From positions 124,001 through 188,000 of the forward strand of contig JBBDYQ010000007.1 in NCBI GenBank assembly GCA_040901445.1: 64,000 nt of DNA. Direction: 5' to 3'. Shown piece after piece: positions 56,452-64,000 of this stretch. Every line of letters starts with the position of its first letter. The first letter of the stretch is position 1. Under the pieces are notes generated by a model. That model worked only from the letters and a program-made list of their open reading frames with translations. It ran no database searches and was not told the DNA's origin. This DNA comes from Thermoleophilaceae bacterium. GTDB taxonomy: Bacteria > Actinomycetota > Thermoleophilia > Solirubrobacterales > Thermoleophilaceae. Both the position numbers and the translations under genes were made by a program.

Positions 56452-56940
56452 TCAGTCGAGCTCGATCAGCTCGAACGCCACGTCTCCGCCCTCCACCGTG
56501 GCCATCCCCATCGTGTGGCGCGCCTGGCGGCGGCGGTCCGTGGGACTGCCCGGGTTGAAGATCTGGAAGCCGTCGCGCTCCTCGTGCAGCGGGATGTGCG
56601 AGTGGCCGAACACCACGGCGTCCGCGTCGGGGAAGCGGGCTCTCAGGCGGGCGAGCCGACCGCCCCGCGGGCCGCCGTCGTGCACCATCGCGATCCGCGC
56701 TCCGCCGGCCTGCACCACCCGCGCCATGGGCAGCCGCTCACGCAGCGAGGCGCTGTCCATGTTGCCGTGCACGGCCGCGACGGGCGGCCCGATCGCATCG
56801 ATCTGGGCAAGCACGTCCGCGGTCATCACGTCCCCCGCGTGAAGCACGAGATCGGCCCCGCCGATGACCTCGACACAGCGCTCCGGGAGCGCCCGGCGCC
56901 CGCGCGGCAGGTGCGTGTCGGCGATCACTGCGATCCGCAT
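56452..56940 (-). CDS. YfcE/MJ0936-type metallophosphoesterase
   Basis: 162 residues. Metal motifs D-T-H (VIADTHLPRG), HAGDVMT, VHGNMD, VHDG and GHSHIP form a complete calcineurin-like site. Likely a broad-specificity phosphodiesterase. TAGCCT at 56948-56953 is 7 nt before the ATG. Confidence 0.88.
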   Translation of the reverse strand: MRIAVIADTHLPRGRRALPERCVEVIGGADLVLHAGDVMTADVLAQIDAIGPPVAAVHGNMDSASLRERLPMARVVQAGGARIAMVHDGGPRGGRLARLRARFPDADAVVFGHSHIPLHEERDGFQIFNPGSPTDRRRQARHTMGMATVEGGDVAFELIELD

Positions 56941-56947
56941 CGACGGG

Positions 56948-56965
56948 AGGCTATGGGACTAGACT
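56948..56965. promoter_or_regulatory. Divergent -10 boxes of the phosphoesterase gene and tRNA-Arg
   Basis: Minus-strand TAGCCT (56948-56953) serves the phosphoesterase; plus-strand TAGACT (56960-56965) ends 9 nt before the tRNA 5' end. Confidence 0.55.
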
Positions 56966-56974
56966 CGGCCCCCG

Positions 56975-57047
56975 GCGCCCGTAGCTCAGTGGATAGAGCG
57001 TTCGCCTCCGGAGCGAAAGGCCGCAGGTTCGAATCCTGCCGGGCGCG
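56975..57047 (+). tRNA. tRNA-Arg (anticodon CCG)
   Basis: 73 nt. Acceptor arms GCGCCCG and CGGGCGC, D stem GCTC/GAGC, anticodon stem TTCGC/GCGAA with loop CTCCGGA (anticodon CCG), and T arm GCAGG-TTCGAAT-CCTGC. CCA is not encoded. It marks the left border of the polysaccharide gene cluster. Confidence 0.97.
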
Positions 57048-57149
57048 TAGTTCCGTGGCGCGACGGGCCTCCCTGCGCTAGCGTTGCGCCGGGGGCAGGG
57101 CTTGGAGGCGGGGTCGAGTCATGAGCCCACAGATCTTGGACCCCGCGTG

Positions 57150-57848
57150 ATGAGCGCGCCGGCAGGCCCTTCGCCACGGCCGCGCCTGCCCCGTCGCGCC
57201 GCCGGCAAGGTGCGGCGGATTCCACGGAAGATGCGGCGCATCCCCGTCTGGATCGGCTACGGCTGGGGGCCCAGGCTGATGTCGAACCTCCGGAAGTGGT
57301 GGGTGATCTTGCGCAACCCGCAGGCCACGATCCGCTTCGAGGGTCCCGTGTACCTCGGCCCCGGGTTCAGCCTCCACATGCCCCACGGCGGCACGTTCAT
57401 CGTCGGCCCGGGCGTGGAGTTCCGGCGCCGGTTCCGGGGCGAGCTCGGCCCCGACGGGCGCATCTCCATCGGCGAGGGCTCCTACCTGACCTACGACGTG
57501 ATCATCTCGTGCAACACCACGATCGACATCGGCAAGCGCTGCGGCCTCGCCCAATCGACGTACGTCGCCGACGGCAGCCACCGGTTCCGCGACCTCGACG
57601 TCCCCTTCCTCGCGCAGGGCTACGACTACCGCGCGATCGTGATCGAGGACGACGTGCAGATCCATGCGAAGTGCACGATCGTCAACAGCATCGGCACCCG
57701 CTCCGTGATCGGCGCGAACGCCGTGGTCTCCCAGCCGATCCCGCCCTACTGCCTGGCCTGCGGAGTGCCCGCCCGGGTGCTCGACTACTTCGGCCCCGAG
57801 GGCTCCGAGCCGCCCGCGCTCGCCGGCAGCTCGACCGGCTCCGACTGA
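57150..57848 (+). CDS. Hexapeptide-repeat acyltransferase
   Basis: 232 residues from ATG 57150 (GTG one codon before is possible). A left-handed beta-helix pattern is visible: FIVGPGVEFRRRF, GRISIGEGSYLTYDVIIS, TTIDIGKRCGL, then AIVIEDDVQIHAKCTIV and SVIGANAVVSQPIPPYCLACGVPARV. This is the end pattern of O-acetyltransferases of sugars. A TAGCGT box is 66 bp upstream. Overlaps the next gene's 3' end by 64 bp. Confidence 0.8.
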   Translation: MSAPAGPSPRPRLPRRAAGKVRRIPRKMRRIPVWIGYGWGPRLMSNLRKWWVILRNPQATIRFEGPVYLGPGFSLHMPHGGTFIVGPGVEFRRRFRGELGPDGRISIGEGSYLTYDVIISCNTTIDIGKRCGLAQSTYVADGSHRFRDLDVPFLAQGYDYRAIVIEDDVQIHAKCTIVNSIGTRSVIGANAVVSQPIPPYCLACGVPARVLDYFGPEGSEPPALAGSSTGSD

Positions 57849-58789
57849 GCCCGTCCCTCTCGCTCCAGCTCCTCCCACGCCGCGAGGAAGTACGGCGCGA
57901 GCTGCTGGGGGAAATAGACGTCGGCGCTGCCCCACACGAGCTTTCCGAGCAGTGGAACCTTCGGCGGCACGCGATGGGCGAGCCGCGCGAGACGGCCGCG
58001 TGCCGGGGGCAGCCGCGCCGCCTTGCTGAACATGTAGTGGAAGTGCGGAGTCAGCTCGGGGTGGATCTGCGAGAACGACCACTCCGCCCTCGCGAGCCGC
58101 GGCATCTTCGTCTTCCACCACTCCACGTTGGCGTCGTGGCGGACGTGGTCGACGATCGCGCGGCGCGCGTACAGCACGCGCAGGCCGTGCTTCTGTGCCC
58201 GGTAGCTCCAGTCGAGGTCGTCGTAGAGATAGGGCAGCCGGACCTCGTCCCAGTCGCCCACGCGCTCGATGAAGCCGCGCTTCATCGACGAGTTGGCCCC
58301 GTAGAGATGCGCCCAGCTCGCCTCGATGCCCTTGATGTGCGGGAAGCCGAACTGCGGGCCGTGGTCGAGCCAGGTCATGAACGGGCTCCTGCCCAGCTCC
58401 TTGGCCCAGCGCACGTGCCCGGCCACGGCCACCTCCTCCTCGCGATGGCGCCGGTGCCACGCGAGGTGCTCCGACACCAGCCCCGGCACCGGGATGGTGT
58501 CGTTGTCGGTGATGAGGATCAGCGGCGCGCGAGCCTCGCGCCAGCCGGTGTTGCGGTTGGCCGAGAGGCCGGCCATGCGACCGGTGATCCTGCGCACGGG
58601 ATAGGAGCGCTCCCCGATGGCGCGGTCCACGCGCTCGGGCTCGAGATCCGCCTTGTCCGCGACCACGATCAGCTCGAAGCTGCCGGGCTCCGCGTCCTGG
58701 CGGTCGTAGCCGTCGAGCACCCGCCGGAGCACGTCGTAGTTGCCGAGCGTGGACAGGATCACGCTGAGCTGAGGGTCCCTCCCCTGCAT
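57785..58789 (-). CDS. Family 2 glycosyltransferase
   Basis: 334 residues. GT-A fold: SVILSTLGNYDVLRRVLDGYD, nucleotide-sugar region LILITDNDTIP (DxD-like DND), SSMKRGFIERVGDWDE and YDDLDWSYRAQKHG (ED-like acceptor region). No membrane helices, so cytosolic or peripheral. TACGTT at 58797-58802 is 7 nt before the ATG. Confidence 0.85.
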   Translation of the reverse strand: MQGRDPQLSVILSTLGNYDVLRRVLDGYDRQDAEPGSFELIVVADKADLEPERVDRAIGERSYPVRRITGRMAGLSANRNTGWREARAPLILITDNDTIPVPGLVSEHLAWHRRHREEEVAVAGHVRWAKELGRSPFMTWLDHGPQFGFPHIKGIEASWAHLYGANSSMKRGFIERVGDWDEVRLPYLYDDLDWSYRAQKHGLRVLYARRAIVDHVRHDANVEWWKTKMPRLARAEWSFSQIHPELTPHFHYMFSKAARLPPARGRLARLAHRVPPKVPLLGKLVWGSADVYFPQQLAPYFLAAWEELEREGRAQSEPVELPASAGGSEPSGPK

Positions 58790-58796
58790 CGCGCCC

Positions 58797-58816
58797 AACG
58801 TAGCAGGCGATATCTT
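58797..58816. promoter_or_regulatory. Divergent -10 boxes between glycosyltransferase and methyltransferase
   Basis: Minus-strand TACGTT (58797-58802), 7 nt from its ATG; plus-strand TATCTT (58811-58816), 6 nt from GTG 58823. Only 33 bp separate the two coding regions. Confidence 0.5.
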
Positions 58817-58822
58817 GGCGCC

Positions 58823-59563
58823 GTGCCGCCCGCTCCCCCCCTCGAGCTGGACCCCGCGCGCGAGGAGTCGGAGCTGCGCGCGTATCTCGGCGACGACTAC
58901 GAGCGCGACCGCCTGGAGGGATACCAGGCGCAGCTCGACAGGGAGTTCGAGGAGGTCGGCGACGAGGATGCCTTCTACCGCACCTCCAACGGCTACCTCT
59001 ACAACCTCACGGCCTTCGCCATGACCGGCACGAAGCTCCCGTACCTGCGCGAGCTGACGCGCCGGCTCGAGCCGGGCGCGCGGATCCTGGACTACGGCTG
59101 CGGCATAGGCTCGGACGGGCTGCTGCTGCTCGAGGCCGGCTACCGGGTGGAGTTCGCGGACTTCGACAACCCGAGTGCCACCTACCTGCGCTGGCGGCTG
59201 GAGCACCGCGGCCTCGACGCGCCGGTGCACGATCTCGACAAGGACGTCCCCGGCGGCTTCGACGCCTCCTACGCCTTCGACGTGATCGAGCACGTCCCGG
59301 ACCCCTACGCCTTCCTGGCCGAGATGGAACGGCGGGCCCGCCTCGTGGAGGTCAACTTCCTCGAGCCCGAGCCCGACGACCAGGACCTCCACCACGACCT
59401 GCCCGTCAAGGACCTCGTGGGCCACGCCGCCCGGCTCGGGCTCCTGTACTACCGGGTGCTGCACGGCCGCTCGCACCTCGTGATCTACCGCTCGGAGCCC
59501 GGCGGGCCCGCGGCGCGGGTCGCCAGCCTCGGCCGCCTCGCGGCCGGTCGCATCCGCGGCTAG
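58823..59563 (+). CDS. Class I SAM-dependent methyltransferase
   Basis: 246 residues. Motif I ILDYGCGIGSDG, motif II VEFADFDNP and post-motif AFDVIEHVPDPY mark a Rossmann methyltransferase. N-terminal LRAYLGDDYERDRLEGYQAQLDREFEE is helical. Leaderless GTG start after TATCTT. Context suggests sugar or glycolipid methylation; the substrate is unknown. Confidence 0.85.
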   Translation: MPPAPPLELDPAREESELRAYLGDDYERDRLEGYQAQLDREFEEVGDEDAFYRTSNGYLYNLTAFAMTGTKLPYLRELTRRLEPGARILDYGCGIGSDGLLLLEAGYRVEFADFDNPSATYLRWRLEHRGLDAPVHDLDKDVPGGFDASYAFDVIEHVPDPYAFLAEMERRARLVEVNFLEPEPDDQDLHHDLPVKDLVGHAARLGLLYYRVLHGRSHLVIYRSEPGGPAARVASLGRLAAGRIRG

Positions 59564-59595
59564 TTCCGTCCACCCCCGTGCCTACGGTGGGCGCC

Positions 59596-59949
59596 GTGGG
59601 GATCGTCACGCGCACGCGGCCGAAGGCGATGGGGCTGTGGGAGTGCCCGCGCTGCCTCTCCCGCTACGTCCAGCCGGTCGAGTGGGAGGTGCTGGCCAGC
59701 GGCCGCGTGGCCCTCGACCTGCGCTGCCCCGAGTGCTTCACGTGGCGATCGGGCACCTTCGATGCCGAGCGCATCCGCGAGATGGACCGGGTGCTGGTCC
59801 GCGGCCGCTCCGAGTTGCGCGCCGTCTACGGGCGCACGGTGCGCGACAACATGTACCGCGAGCTCGACTGCTTCACCCAGGCGCTCGACCGCAATCTGAT
59901 CGGGCCTGACGACTTCGCCCCTCGCACTGGGCGCGCGAGAGCAAGCTGA
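59596..59949 (+). CDS. Small zinc-ribbon protein, possibly frameshifted at the C-terminus
   Basis: 117 residues. CPRC (WECPRCLSRY) and CPEC (LRCPECFTWR) about 30 residues apart form a zinc ribbon; the rest is helical with RVLVRGRSELRAVYGR. TACGGT at 59583-59588 lies 7 nt before GTG 59596. After DDFAPR the frame ends quickly, while a neighbouring frame continues for 41 codons, so the true C-terminus may be longer. Confidence 0.6.
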   Translation: MGIVTRTRPKAMGLWECPRCLSRYVQPVEWEVLASGRVALDLRCPECFTWRSGTFDAERIREMDRVLVRGRSELRAVYGRTVRDNMYRELDCFTQALDRNLIGPDDFAPRTGRARAS

Positions 59950-60050
59950 TCAAGGACGCAGGGGCGAAGCCTTGGTGGCCCAAGGCGAGCCCCGAGGACG
60001 CCGAGCAGCGCCGCTATCGCGCGCCCATGTGGCGCTGGTACCAGGCGTAG
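59925..60050 (+). pseudogene. Out-of-frame 3' coding remnant after the zinc-ribbon gene
   Basis: A 41-codon stretch, HWARESKLIKDAG then KPWWPKASPEDAEQRRYR then MWRWYQA, ending in TAG. It has coding-like codon choice and no start of its own. It overlaps the zinc-ribbon end in another frame and the dehydratase 3' end on the other strand. Either it is the original C-terminus of the zinc-ribbon protein displaced by a one-base deletion near 59923, or a remnant of another gene. Confidence 0.4.
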
Positions 60051-61006
60051 GCGTCAGCCAGACCGCGGTCCAGGTCCCACTCCGGCTTCCAGCCCAGCTC
60101 CTCGCGGATGGCGGTCGAGTCCAGCCACTGGCGGTCGATCTCGCCGTGGGGCGTGCCCTCTCCCTGGATGTCGGGCTCCACGTCGCTGCCCGAGACCGCG
60201 ATCATCCGCCGCACGATCTCGATCACGGCGACCGGCTCACCGGCGCCGGCGTTCCAGGCGCGGCCGCGGTTGGCCTCGAGGTCGAGTGACTCTGCCACGC
60301 GGAGGTAGGCACTGGCCGCGTCCTCGACGTGCATGTAGTCGCGCTGAGGCGAGCCGTCGGAGCGGATGACCGGCCGCTCCCCCTCCACGAGCGCGCGCGC
60401 GGTGTCGGGCACGATGCGCGAGAGGTTGAAGTCCCCGCCACCGTAGATGTTGGCGAAGCGCGTGACGGCGGTGGGCAGCCCGTAGGTGAGCGCGTAGGAG
60501 CGGGCGATCATGTCGGTGGCGGCCTTGGACACGTCGTAGGGGTACTCGGGCTGCAGCGCGAAGTCCTCCCTGTAGGGAAGCTGCTCGTGGCTGCCGTAGG
60601 CCTTGTCCGACGACGCGACCACCACGCGCTCCACCGGGTCGCCCACGACGCCGGCGACGCGGCATGCCTCGAGCACGTTGTAGGTGCCGCGGATGTTGGA
60701 CTCGAAGGTGGAGAGCGGCGAGCGGTTGGCGGTGCCGACGATGGTCTGGGCGGCGAGGTGGAAGACGGCCTTCACGCCGTGCTCGTTGACGATCCGCACG
60801 AGCCCGTCGAAGTCGAGCAGGTCGGCCTGCACGAGCGTGCAGCGCTCCTCGAGCCCGGAGATGCGGAAGTACGACTTCGCGGGCTCGTCGCGCCGTGGCA
60901 CGACGACCTCGGCACCCTGGTCGAGCAGCCGCTCGGCCAGACGCGAGCCGATGAAGCCGGTGGCGCCCGTCACCAGCACCGGGACGCCCTTGTAACGCTC
61001 ACTCAC
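60014..61006 (-). CDS. NAD-dependent nucleotide-sugar epimerase/dehydratase (CDP-glucose 4,6-dehydratase-like)
   Basis: 330 residues. Rossmann GATGFIG (14-20), HLAAQTIVGTANRSPLSTFE, VVASSDKAYG and YPYDVSKAATDM (YxxxK) are present. The AAQTIVGTANRSP block resembles CDP-glucose 4,6-dehydratases (RfbG), which start 3,6-dideoxyhexose synthesis. I leave the symbol blank because GDP-mannose dehydratases are close. GTG 61006; TAGGCT box 8 nt before it. Confidence 0.82.
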   Translation of the reverse strand: MSERYKGVPVLVTGATGFIGSRLAERLLDQGAEVVVPRRDEPAKSYFRISGLEERCTLVQADLLDFDGLVRIVNEHGVKAVFHLAAQTIVGTANRSPLSTFESNIRGTYNVLEACRVAGVVGDPVERVVVASSDKAYGSHEQLPYREDFALQPEYPYDVSKAATDMIARSYALTYGLPTAVTRFANIYGGGDFNLSRIVPDTARALVEGERPVIRSDGSPQRDYMHVEDAASAYLRVAESLDLEANRGRAWNAGAGEPVAVIEIVRRMIAVSGSDVEPDIQGEGTPHGEIDRQWLDSTAIREELGWKPEWDLDRGLADAYAWYQRHMGAR

Positions 61007-61014
61007 GGCGGGGC

Positions 61015-61049
61015 AGCCTAGCGGCGCCGGCGGGCGGCTGCGCTAGCGT
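61015..61049. promoter_or_regulatory. Divergent -10 boxes between dehydratase and methyltransferase
   Basis: Minus-strand TAGGCT (61015-61020) and plus-strand TAGCGT (61044-61049). The plus box covers an in-frame GTG at 61048, which argues for ATG 61060 as the real methyltransferase start. Confidence 0.5.
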
Positions 61050-61059
61050 GAGCGCGCCC

Positions 61060-61863
61060 ATGCCCGACCCCGCGCTCCGCGACCGCGTCGCGGCCACGAG
61101 CTGGTACCACTCGATCGAGCTCGAGCCGGGCCTCGTGACCCCCGGCTGGTTCGACACCCGGCCGCTGCCCCGGCGACTCCCCTTCCCCGCCTCGCTTGCG
61201 GACAGGCGCTGCCTGGACGTGGGCACGTTCGACGGCTTCTGGGCCTTCGAGATGGAGAAGCGCGGGGCCGCGGAGGTGGTGGCCGTGGACGTGCTCGACC
61301 CGCACCGCTGGGACTGGCCCGCCGGCAGTCCGCCGGAGGTGATCGAGGAGATGGAGAGCCGCAAGCGCGACAACCCGGGCTTCGCGATCGCCAAGGAGGC
61401 CCTCGGCTCGCAGGTGCGCCTCGTGGACGAGACCGTCTACGAGCTCGACCCGGACGAGCTCGGCCGCTTCGACTTCATCTTCTGCGGGAGCCTGCTGCTG
61501 CACCTGCGCGACCCTGTGCGAGGCGTGGAGAGCCTGCGCCGCCTCAGCGACGGCGAGGTCATGGTCACAGACGCCGTGGACCCGTTCCTGTCGCGGCTCT
61601 TCCGCGGACGTCCCGTGACCGAGCTCGACGGCCGGGGCCGCCCGTGGTGGTTCCACCAGACGGCCTCCAGCCTGAAGGCGCTCGTGGAGCGGGGCGGGTT
61701 CCGGGTGGTCGAGGGCCCCAGGCGCTACGCCATCCCGCGCGGGCCCGCGCAGCGGCGGCCGCCGCTGCGCCCCAAGGTCCTCCTGAGCCGCCATGGGCGC
61801 GAGCTGATGCGCGATGCCGTGCTGGGCTCTCCGCACGCGGTGGTCCGCGCCGTGCCCGCCTAG
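61060..61863 (+). CDS. DUF1698-like SAM methyltransferase, paralogue 1
   Basis: 267 residues. N-terminal WYHSIELEPGLVTPGWFD, motif I CLDVGTFDGFWAFEMEKRGA and FDFIFCGSLLLHLRDPVRG match CmoB/DUF1698-type methyltransferases, used elsewhere on tRNA but in such clusters more probably on sugars. Converges on its paralogue; the two stop codons share the palindrome CTAG. Confidence 0.78.
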   Translation: MPDPALRDRVAATSWYHSIELEPGLVTPGWFDTRPLPRRLPFPASLADRRCLDVGTFDGFWAFEMEKRGAAEVVAVDVLDPHRWDWPAGSPPEVIEEMESRKRDNPGFAIAKEALGSQVRLVDETVYELDPDELGRFDFIFCGSLLLHLRDPVRGVESLRRLSDGEVMVTDAVDPFLSRLFRGRPVTELDGRGRPWWFHQTASSLKALVERGGFRVVEGPRRYAIPRGPAQRRPPLRPKVLLSRHGRELMRDAVLGSPHAVVRAVPA

Positions 61864-62669
61864 TACGCCGGGCGGCAGACCGCCGCCGCGTGCGGCACGC
61901 CCACCCCGCCGGCGAGCACGCGCTGCAGCACGTCGCGAGCCATCTGCCGCGGCACCCGCGAGCGGCTCAGGTGCGTCTGCCCATAGCCCACGACGTAGGG
62001 GCGCGTGGTGCGCTCCACCGTGAAGCCGGCCGCCTCGAGCATGCGCCGGTGCGCCGCGGCGCTGGGCACCCACCAGTGCACCTCATGGCCCGGGCCCAGG
62101 CGCACGAGCGGGCGGCGAGGGGAGATGGCGGTGAGCGGCAGGTCGATGCACTCCGCGGACAGGAACACCCCGCCGCACACGCCACGGATGGCCTCCAGGG
62201 CCCGGATGGGGTCGCGCAGGTGCAGCATGAGGCTGCCGCAGACCACGACGTCGAAGCTGCCGAGCTCATCCGGGTCGAGGTCGTAGACGCTCACAGCGAC
62301 GCGCTCGACCCTCGACTCGAGCGCCGCCTTGGCGATGCGAAAGCCCGCTCCCTTCTCGGGTCCCGCGAGGGTGGCGAGGAACTCCGGGCCCTTGGCCCGC
62401 ATCTCGTACGGCCAGTCCCAGAGCGTGTGGTCGTCGATGTCCACGGCCACGACCTCCGCCGCGCCGCGCTTCTCCAGCTCGAAGGCGAGAAAGCCGTCAT
62501 AGGTGCCCACGTCGAGGCAGCGCTTGCCGCGCACGTCGGGCCAGGGCAGGCGGTCGACGGTCGGGCGGAGGTCGAAGACCCCCGGGGTGACCACTCCGTG
62601 CGCCAGCTCGATCGTGTGGTACCAGAGCGGATGGGCGGCGGCGGCCTCGCGGGCCTCGGCGGCGTTCAT
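61860..62669 (-). CDS. DUF1698-like SAM methyltransferase, paralogue 2
   Basis: 269 residues, with the same blocks as paralogue 1: WYHTIELAHGVVTPGVFD, CLDVGTYDGFLAFELEKRGA and VCGSLMLHLRDPIRA. The C-terminal parts diverge, so acceptors may differ. The 4-bp convergent overlap suggests an inverted duplication. No clear TANNNT box; CACACT at 7 nt is a weak candidate. Confidence 0.78.
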   Translation of the reverse strand: MNAAEAREAAAAHPLWYHTIELAHGVVTPGVFDLRPTVDRLPWPDVRGKRCLDVGTYDGFLAFELEKRGAAEVVAVDIDDHTLWDWPYEMRAKGPEFLATLAGPEKGAGFRIAKAALESRVERVAVSVYDLDPDELGSFDVVVCGSLMLHLRDPIRALEAIRGVCGGVFLSAECIDLPLTAISPRRPLVRLGPGHEVHWWVPSAAAHRRMLEAAGFTVERTTRPYVVGYGQTHLSRSRVPRQMARDVLQRVLAGGVGVPHAAAVCRPAY

Positions 62670-62710
62670 CGGCGCCAGTGTGCCAGGGATCCCGGTGGTA
62701 CCGTCGCCGC

Positions 62711-63637
62711 GTGTCGCGGATCAGCATCGTCATCCCGACGCTGAACCGGGCGGAGGTCCTGGCTCGCACCCTCGACCGGCTCGAGCGCCAGGCGGCGGCA
62801 CCGGAGAGCTTCGAGGTGGTGGTCGTGAGCGACCCGGCGGAGCGCGAGCCCGAGGCGCTCGAGCGGGCGCTCGGCGGCCGGCCGTTCGAGCTGCGCCACC
62901 GGGTGCGCCACGCCCCCGGCGTGTCGGCCGCGCGCAACGACGGCTGGCGTGACGCCCGCGCGCCGCTCGTGCTCTTCATGGGTGACGACATCCTCGCCTC
63001 CCCCGGCCTCGTGGCCGAGCATCTGGCATGGCATGAGCGCCACCCCGTCCGCGACGTCGGCGTGCTGGGGCCGGTGGGGTGGGCACGCGAGCTGCGGGTG
63101 ACACCGTTCATGCGCTGGCTGGAGGCCGGGGTCCAGTTCGACTTCCTCTCGATCGCGGGCGAGGAGGCGGGCTGGGGGCGCTTCTACACCTCCAACGCGT
63201 CGGTCAAGCACGCGCTGCTCGAGCAGGTGGGCGGGTTCGACGAGGCGTTCGAGTTCGCCTACGAGGACCTGGACCTCGCGAAGCGGATGGCCGATCAGGG
63301 CTTCCGGCTGCTGTTCGCCCGCGACGCGGCCGCCGAGCACCTGCACGCCCCGACCGTGGAGGAGTACCGGCGGCGAGTCGCCGCCATCGCCGTTGCCGAG
63401 AGCCGATTCGTGTCCAAGCACCACGACGTCGAGCCCTACTTCAAGCCCCTGTTCGGCCGCGCCGCCGGCTGGCCGTCGTCGCGCGGGCGCTGGGCCAGGC
63501 TGGCGGGCGTCGTCCCGCGCGACCTCCCCTGGCTGGGCGAGCGGGTGTGGACCAGCGCCGACCGCCACTTCACGGCGGAGCTGGCGCCCGCGTTCGAGCG
63601 GGCCTGGGACGAGGCTCAGAGCACCAGCGTCCGGTAG
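62711..63637 (+). CDS. Family 2 glycosyltransferase
   Basis: 308 residues. SIVIPTLNRAEVLARTLDRLE, VLFMGDDILASPG (DxD-like GDD), NASVKHALLEQVGGFDEAF and YEDLDLAKRMADQG give a complete GT2 catalytic core. Similar in length and layout to the glycosyltransferase at 57785-58789. Leaderless GTG after TACCGT (62699-62704). Confidence 0.87.
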   Translation: MSRISIVIPTLNRAEVLARTLDRLERQAAAPESFEVVVVSDPAEREPEALERALGGRPFELRHRVRHAPGVSAARNDGWRDARAPLVLFMGDDILASPGLVAEHLAWHERHPVRDVGVLGPVGWARELRVTPFMRWLEAGVQFDFLSIAGEEAGWGRFYTSNASVKHALLEQVGGFDEAFEFAYEDLDLAKRMADQGFRLLFARDAAAEHLHAPTVEEYRRRVAAIAVAESRFVSKHHDVEPYFKPLFGRAAGWPSSRGRWARLAGVVPRDLPWLGERVWTSADRHFTAELAPAFERAWDEAQSTSVR

Positions 63638-64000
63638 CGCACGCTGCCGCGCACCATCGCCGCGGTCTCGGCGCCGTCCACCAGCACGTGGCCGGGCATC
63701 GAGACCAGCGTGCCGGCGTAGCTGCCGTGCTGCGAGCGGTAGTAGGTGACATACGGCAGCGCGAGCAGCAGCGACAGGCCGCGGGTGCGGCGGGCGAGCG
63801 CCGGCCCGAGGGCCGCAAACGCGAGCCACTGGTGCGCCGGCTTCCAGAAGATCCGCATGCCGTAGTCCGCGCGGAGCTCCGGATAGCGCTTGACGCACAG
63901 CACCGTGTCCTCCCAGCGCCGCGCCGCACGCGCGATGCGCACGGCGCCCAGCGTGTGCACGGCATGCAGCACCCGCGCCCGCGTCTCGAAGCGCGTGGGC
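63616..64000 (-). CDS. Probable glycosyltransferase C-terminal part (window edge)
   Basis: The frame is open to the right edge; 127 codons are visible up to the stop at 63616. RFETRARVLHAVHTLGAVRIARAARRW and ELRADYGMRIFWKPAHQWLAF, then LLALPYVTYY, resemble the C-terminal segment of Thermoleophilia family 2 glycosyltransferases; the catalytic domain would be outside the window. Overlaps the previous gene end by 22 bp (convergent). Confidence 0.6.
   Translation of the reverse strand, partial: PTRFETRARVLHAVHTLGAVRIARAARRWEDTVLCVKRYPELRADYGMRIFWKPAHQWLAFAALGPALARRTRGLSLLLALPYVTYYRSQHGSYAGTLVSMPGHVLVDGAETAAMVRGSVRYRTLVL

Noticed and set aside
61048-61050. GTG 61048 as methyltransferase start
   Set aside because: It overlaps the TAGCGT -10 box itself; ATG 61060 fits the leaderless spacing.

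Overview
The window is a GC-rich (about 70% by eye) actinobacterial chromosome segment. Three things point to class Thermoleophilia (Solirubrobacterales-like): the housekeeping gene order, secreted collagen-like proteins with a characteristic N-terminus, and start codons sitting 6-11 nt after a TANNNT box without a Shine-Dalgarno. This assignment is inference; there is no rRNA in the window.

Left block (1-24.2 kb): mostly minus-strand core genes, read right to left as pnp - M16 peptidase - dapB // dapA - rnj // ftsK - rodZ-like - cinA - thpR // recA - recX // rny (cut by the window edge). Plus-strand cassettes interrupt it: an alpha/beta hydrolase beside recA; a response regulator, histidine kinase and diguanylate cyclase between ftsK and rnj; and DUF3052 plus a lipoprotein between dapA and dapB. 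The last two lie next to palindromic REP-like elements. An aminotransferase/sulfotransferase pair and two decayed genes separate recX from rny. RecA carries a 362-residue LAGLIDADG intein.

Middle block (24.5-37 kb): the nusA superoperon on the minus strand, rimP-nusA-ylxR-infB-DUF503-rbfA-nrnA, with a well-formed promoter and a terminator-bearing leader. A secreted propeller plus glucuronyl C5-epimerase-like pair follows, then truB-ribF-rpsO-peroxiredoxin-DsbA-like. Beyond the leader (37-42 kb) are two tandem collagen-like secreted proteins with a small gene between them, divergent from a LuxR/LAL regulator.

Right block (42-56.4 kb): dtd, a YbjN-like protein and a TPR protein. Then come two minus-strand operons: mihF-gmk-rpoZ-coaBC, and the pyrimidine operon pyrR-pyrB-pyrC-isochorismatase-carA-carB-pyrK-pyrD, which has a PyrR-type RNA loop in its leader and no pyrF. 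RNase Z and a phosphoesterase follow, then tRNA-Arg(CCG), then a surface-polysaccharide region (57-64 kb) of glycosyltransferases, an acyltransferase, SAM methyltransferases and a nucleotide-sugar dehydratase.

The most unusual signals are: (i) ylxR and gmk lack an ATG/GTG/TTG start but have GTA and ATA exactly where neighbouring genes have ATGA/GTGA overlaps; (ii) 66-bp hairpin repeats with compensatory stem changes and a conserved loop; (iii) a second dispersed repeat family; (iv) a zinc-knuckle-like C-terminus on NusA; and (v) 272 bp identical between the two collagen-like genes.
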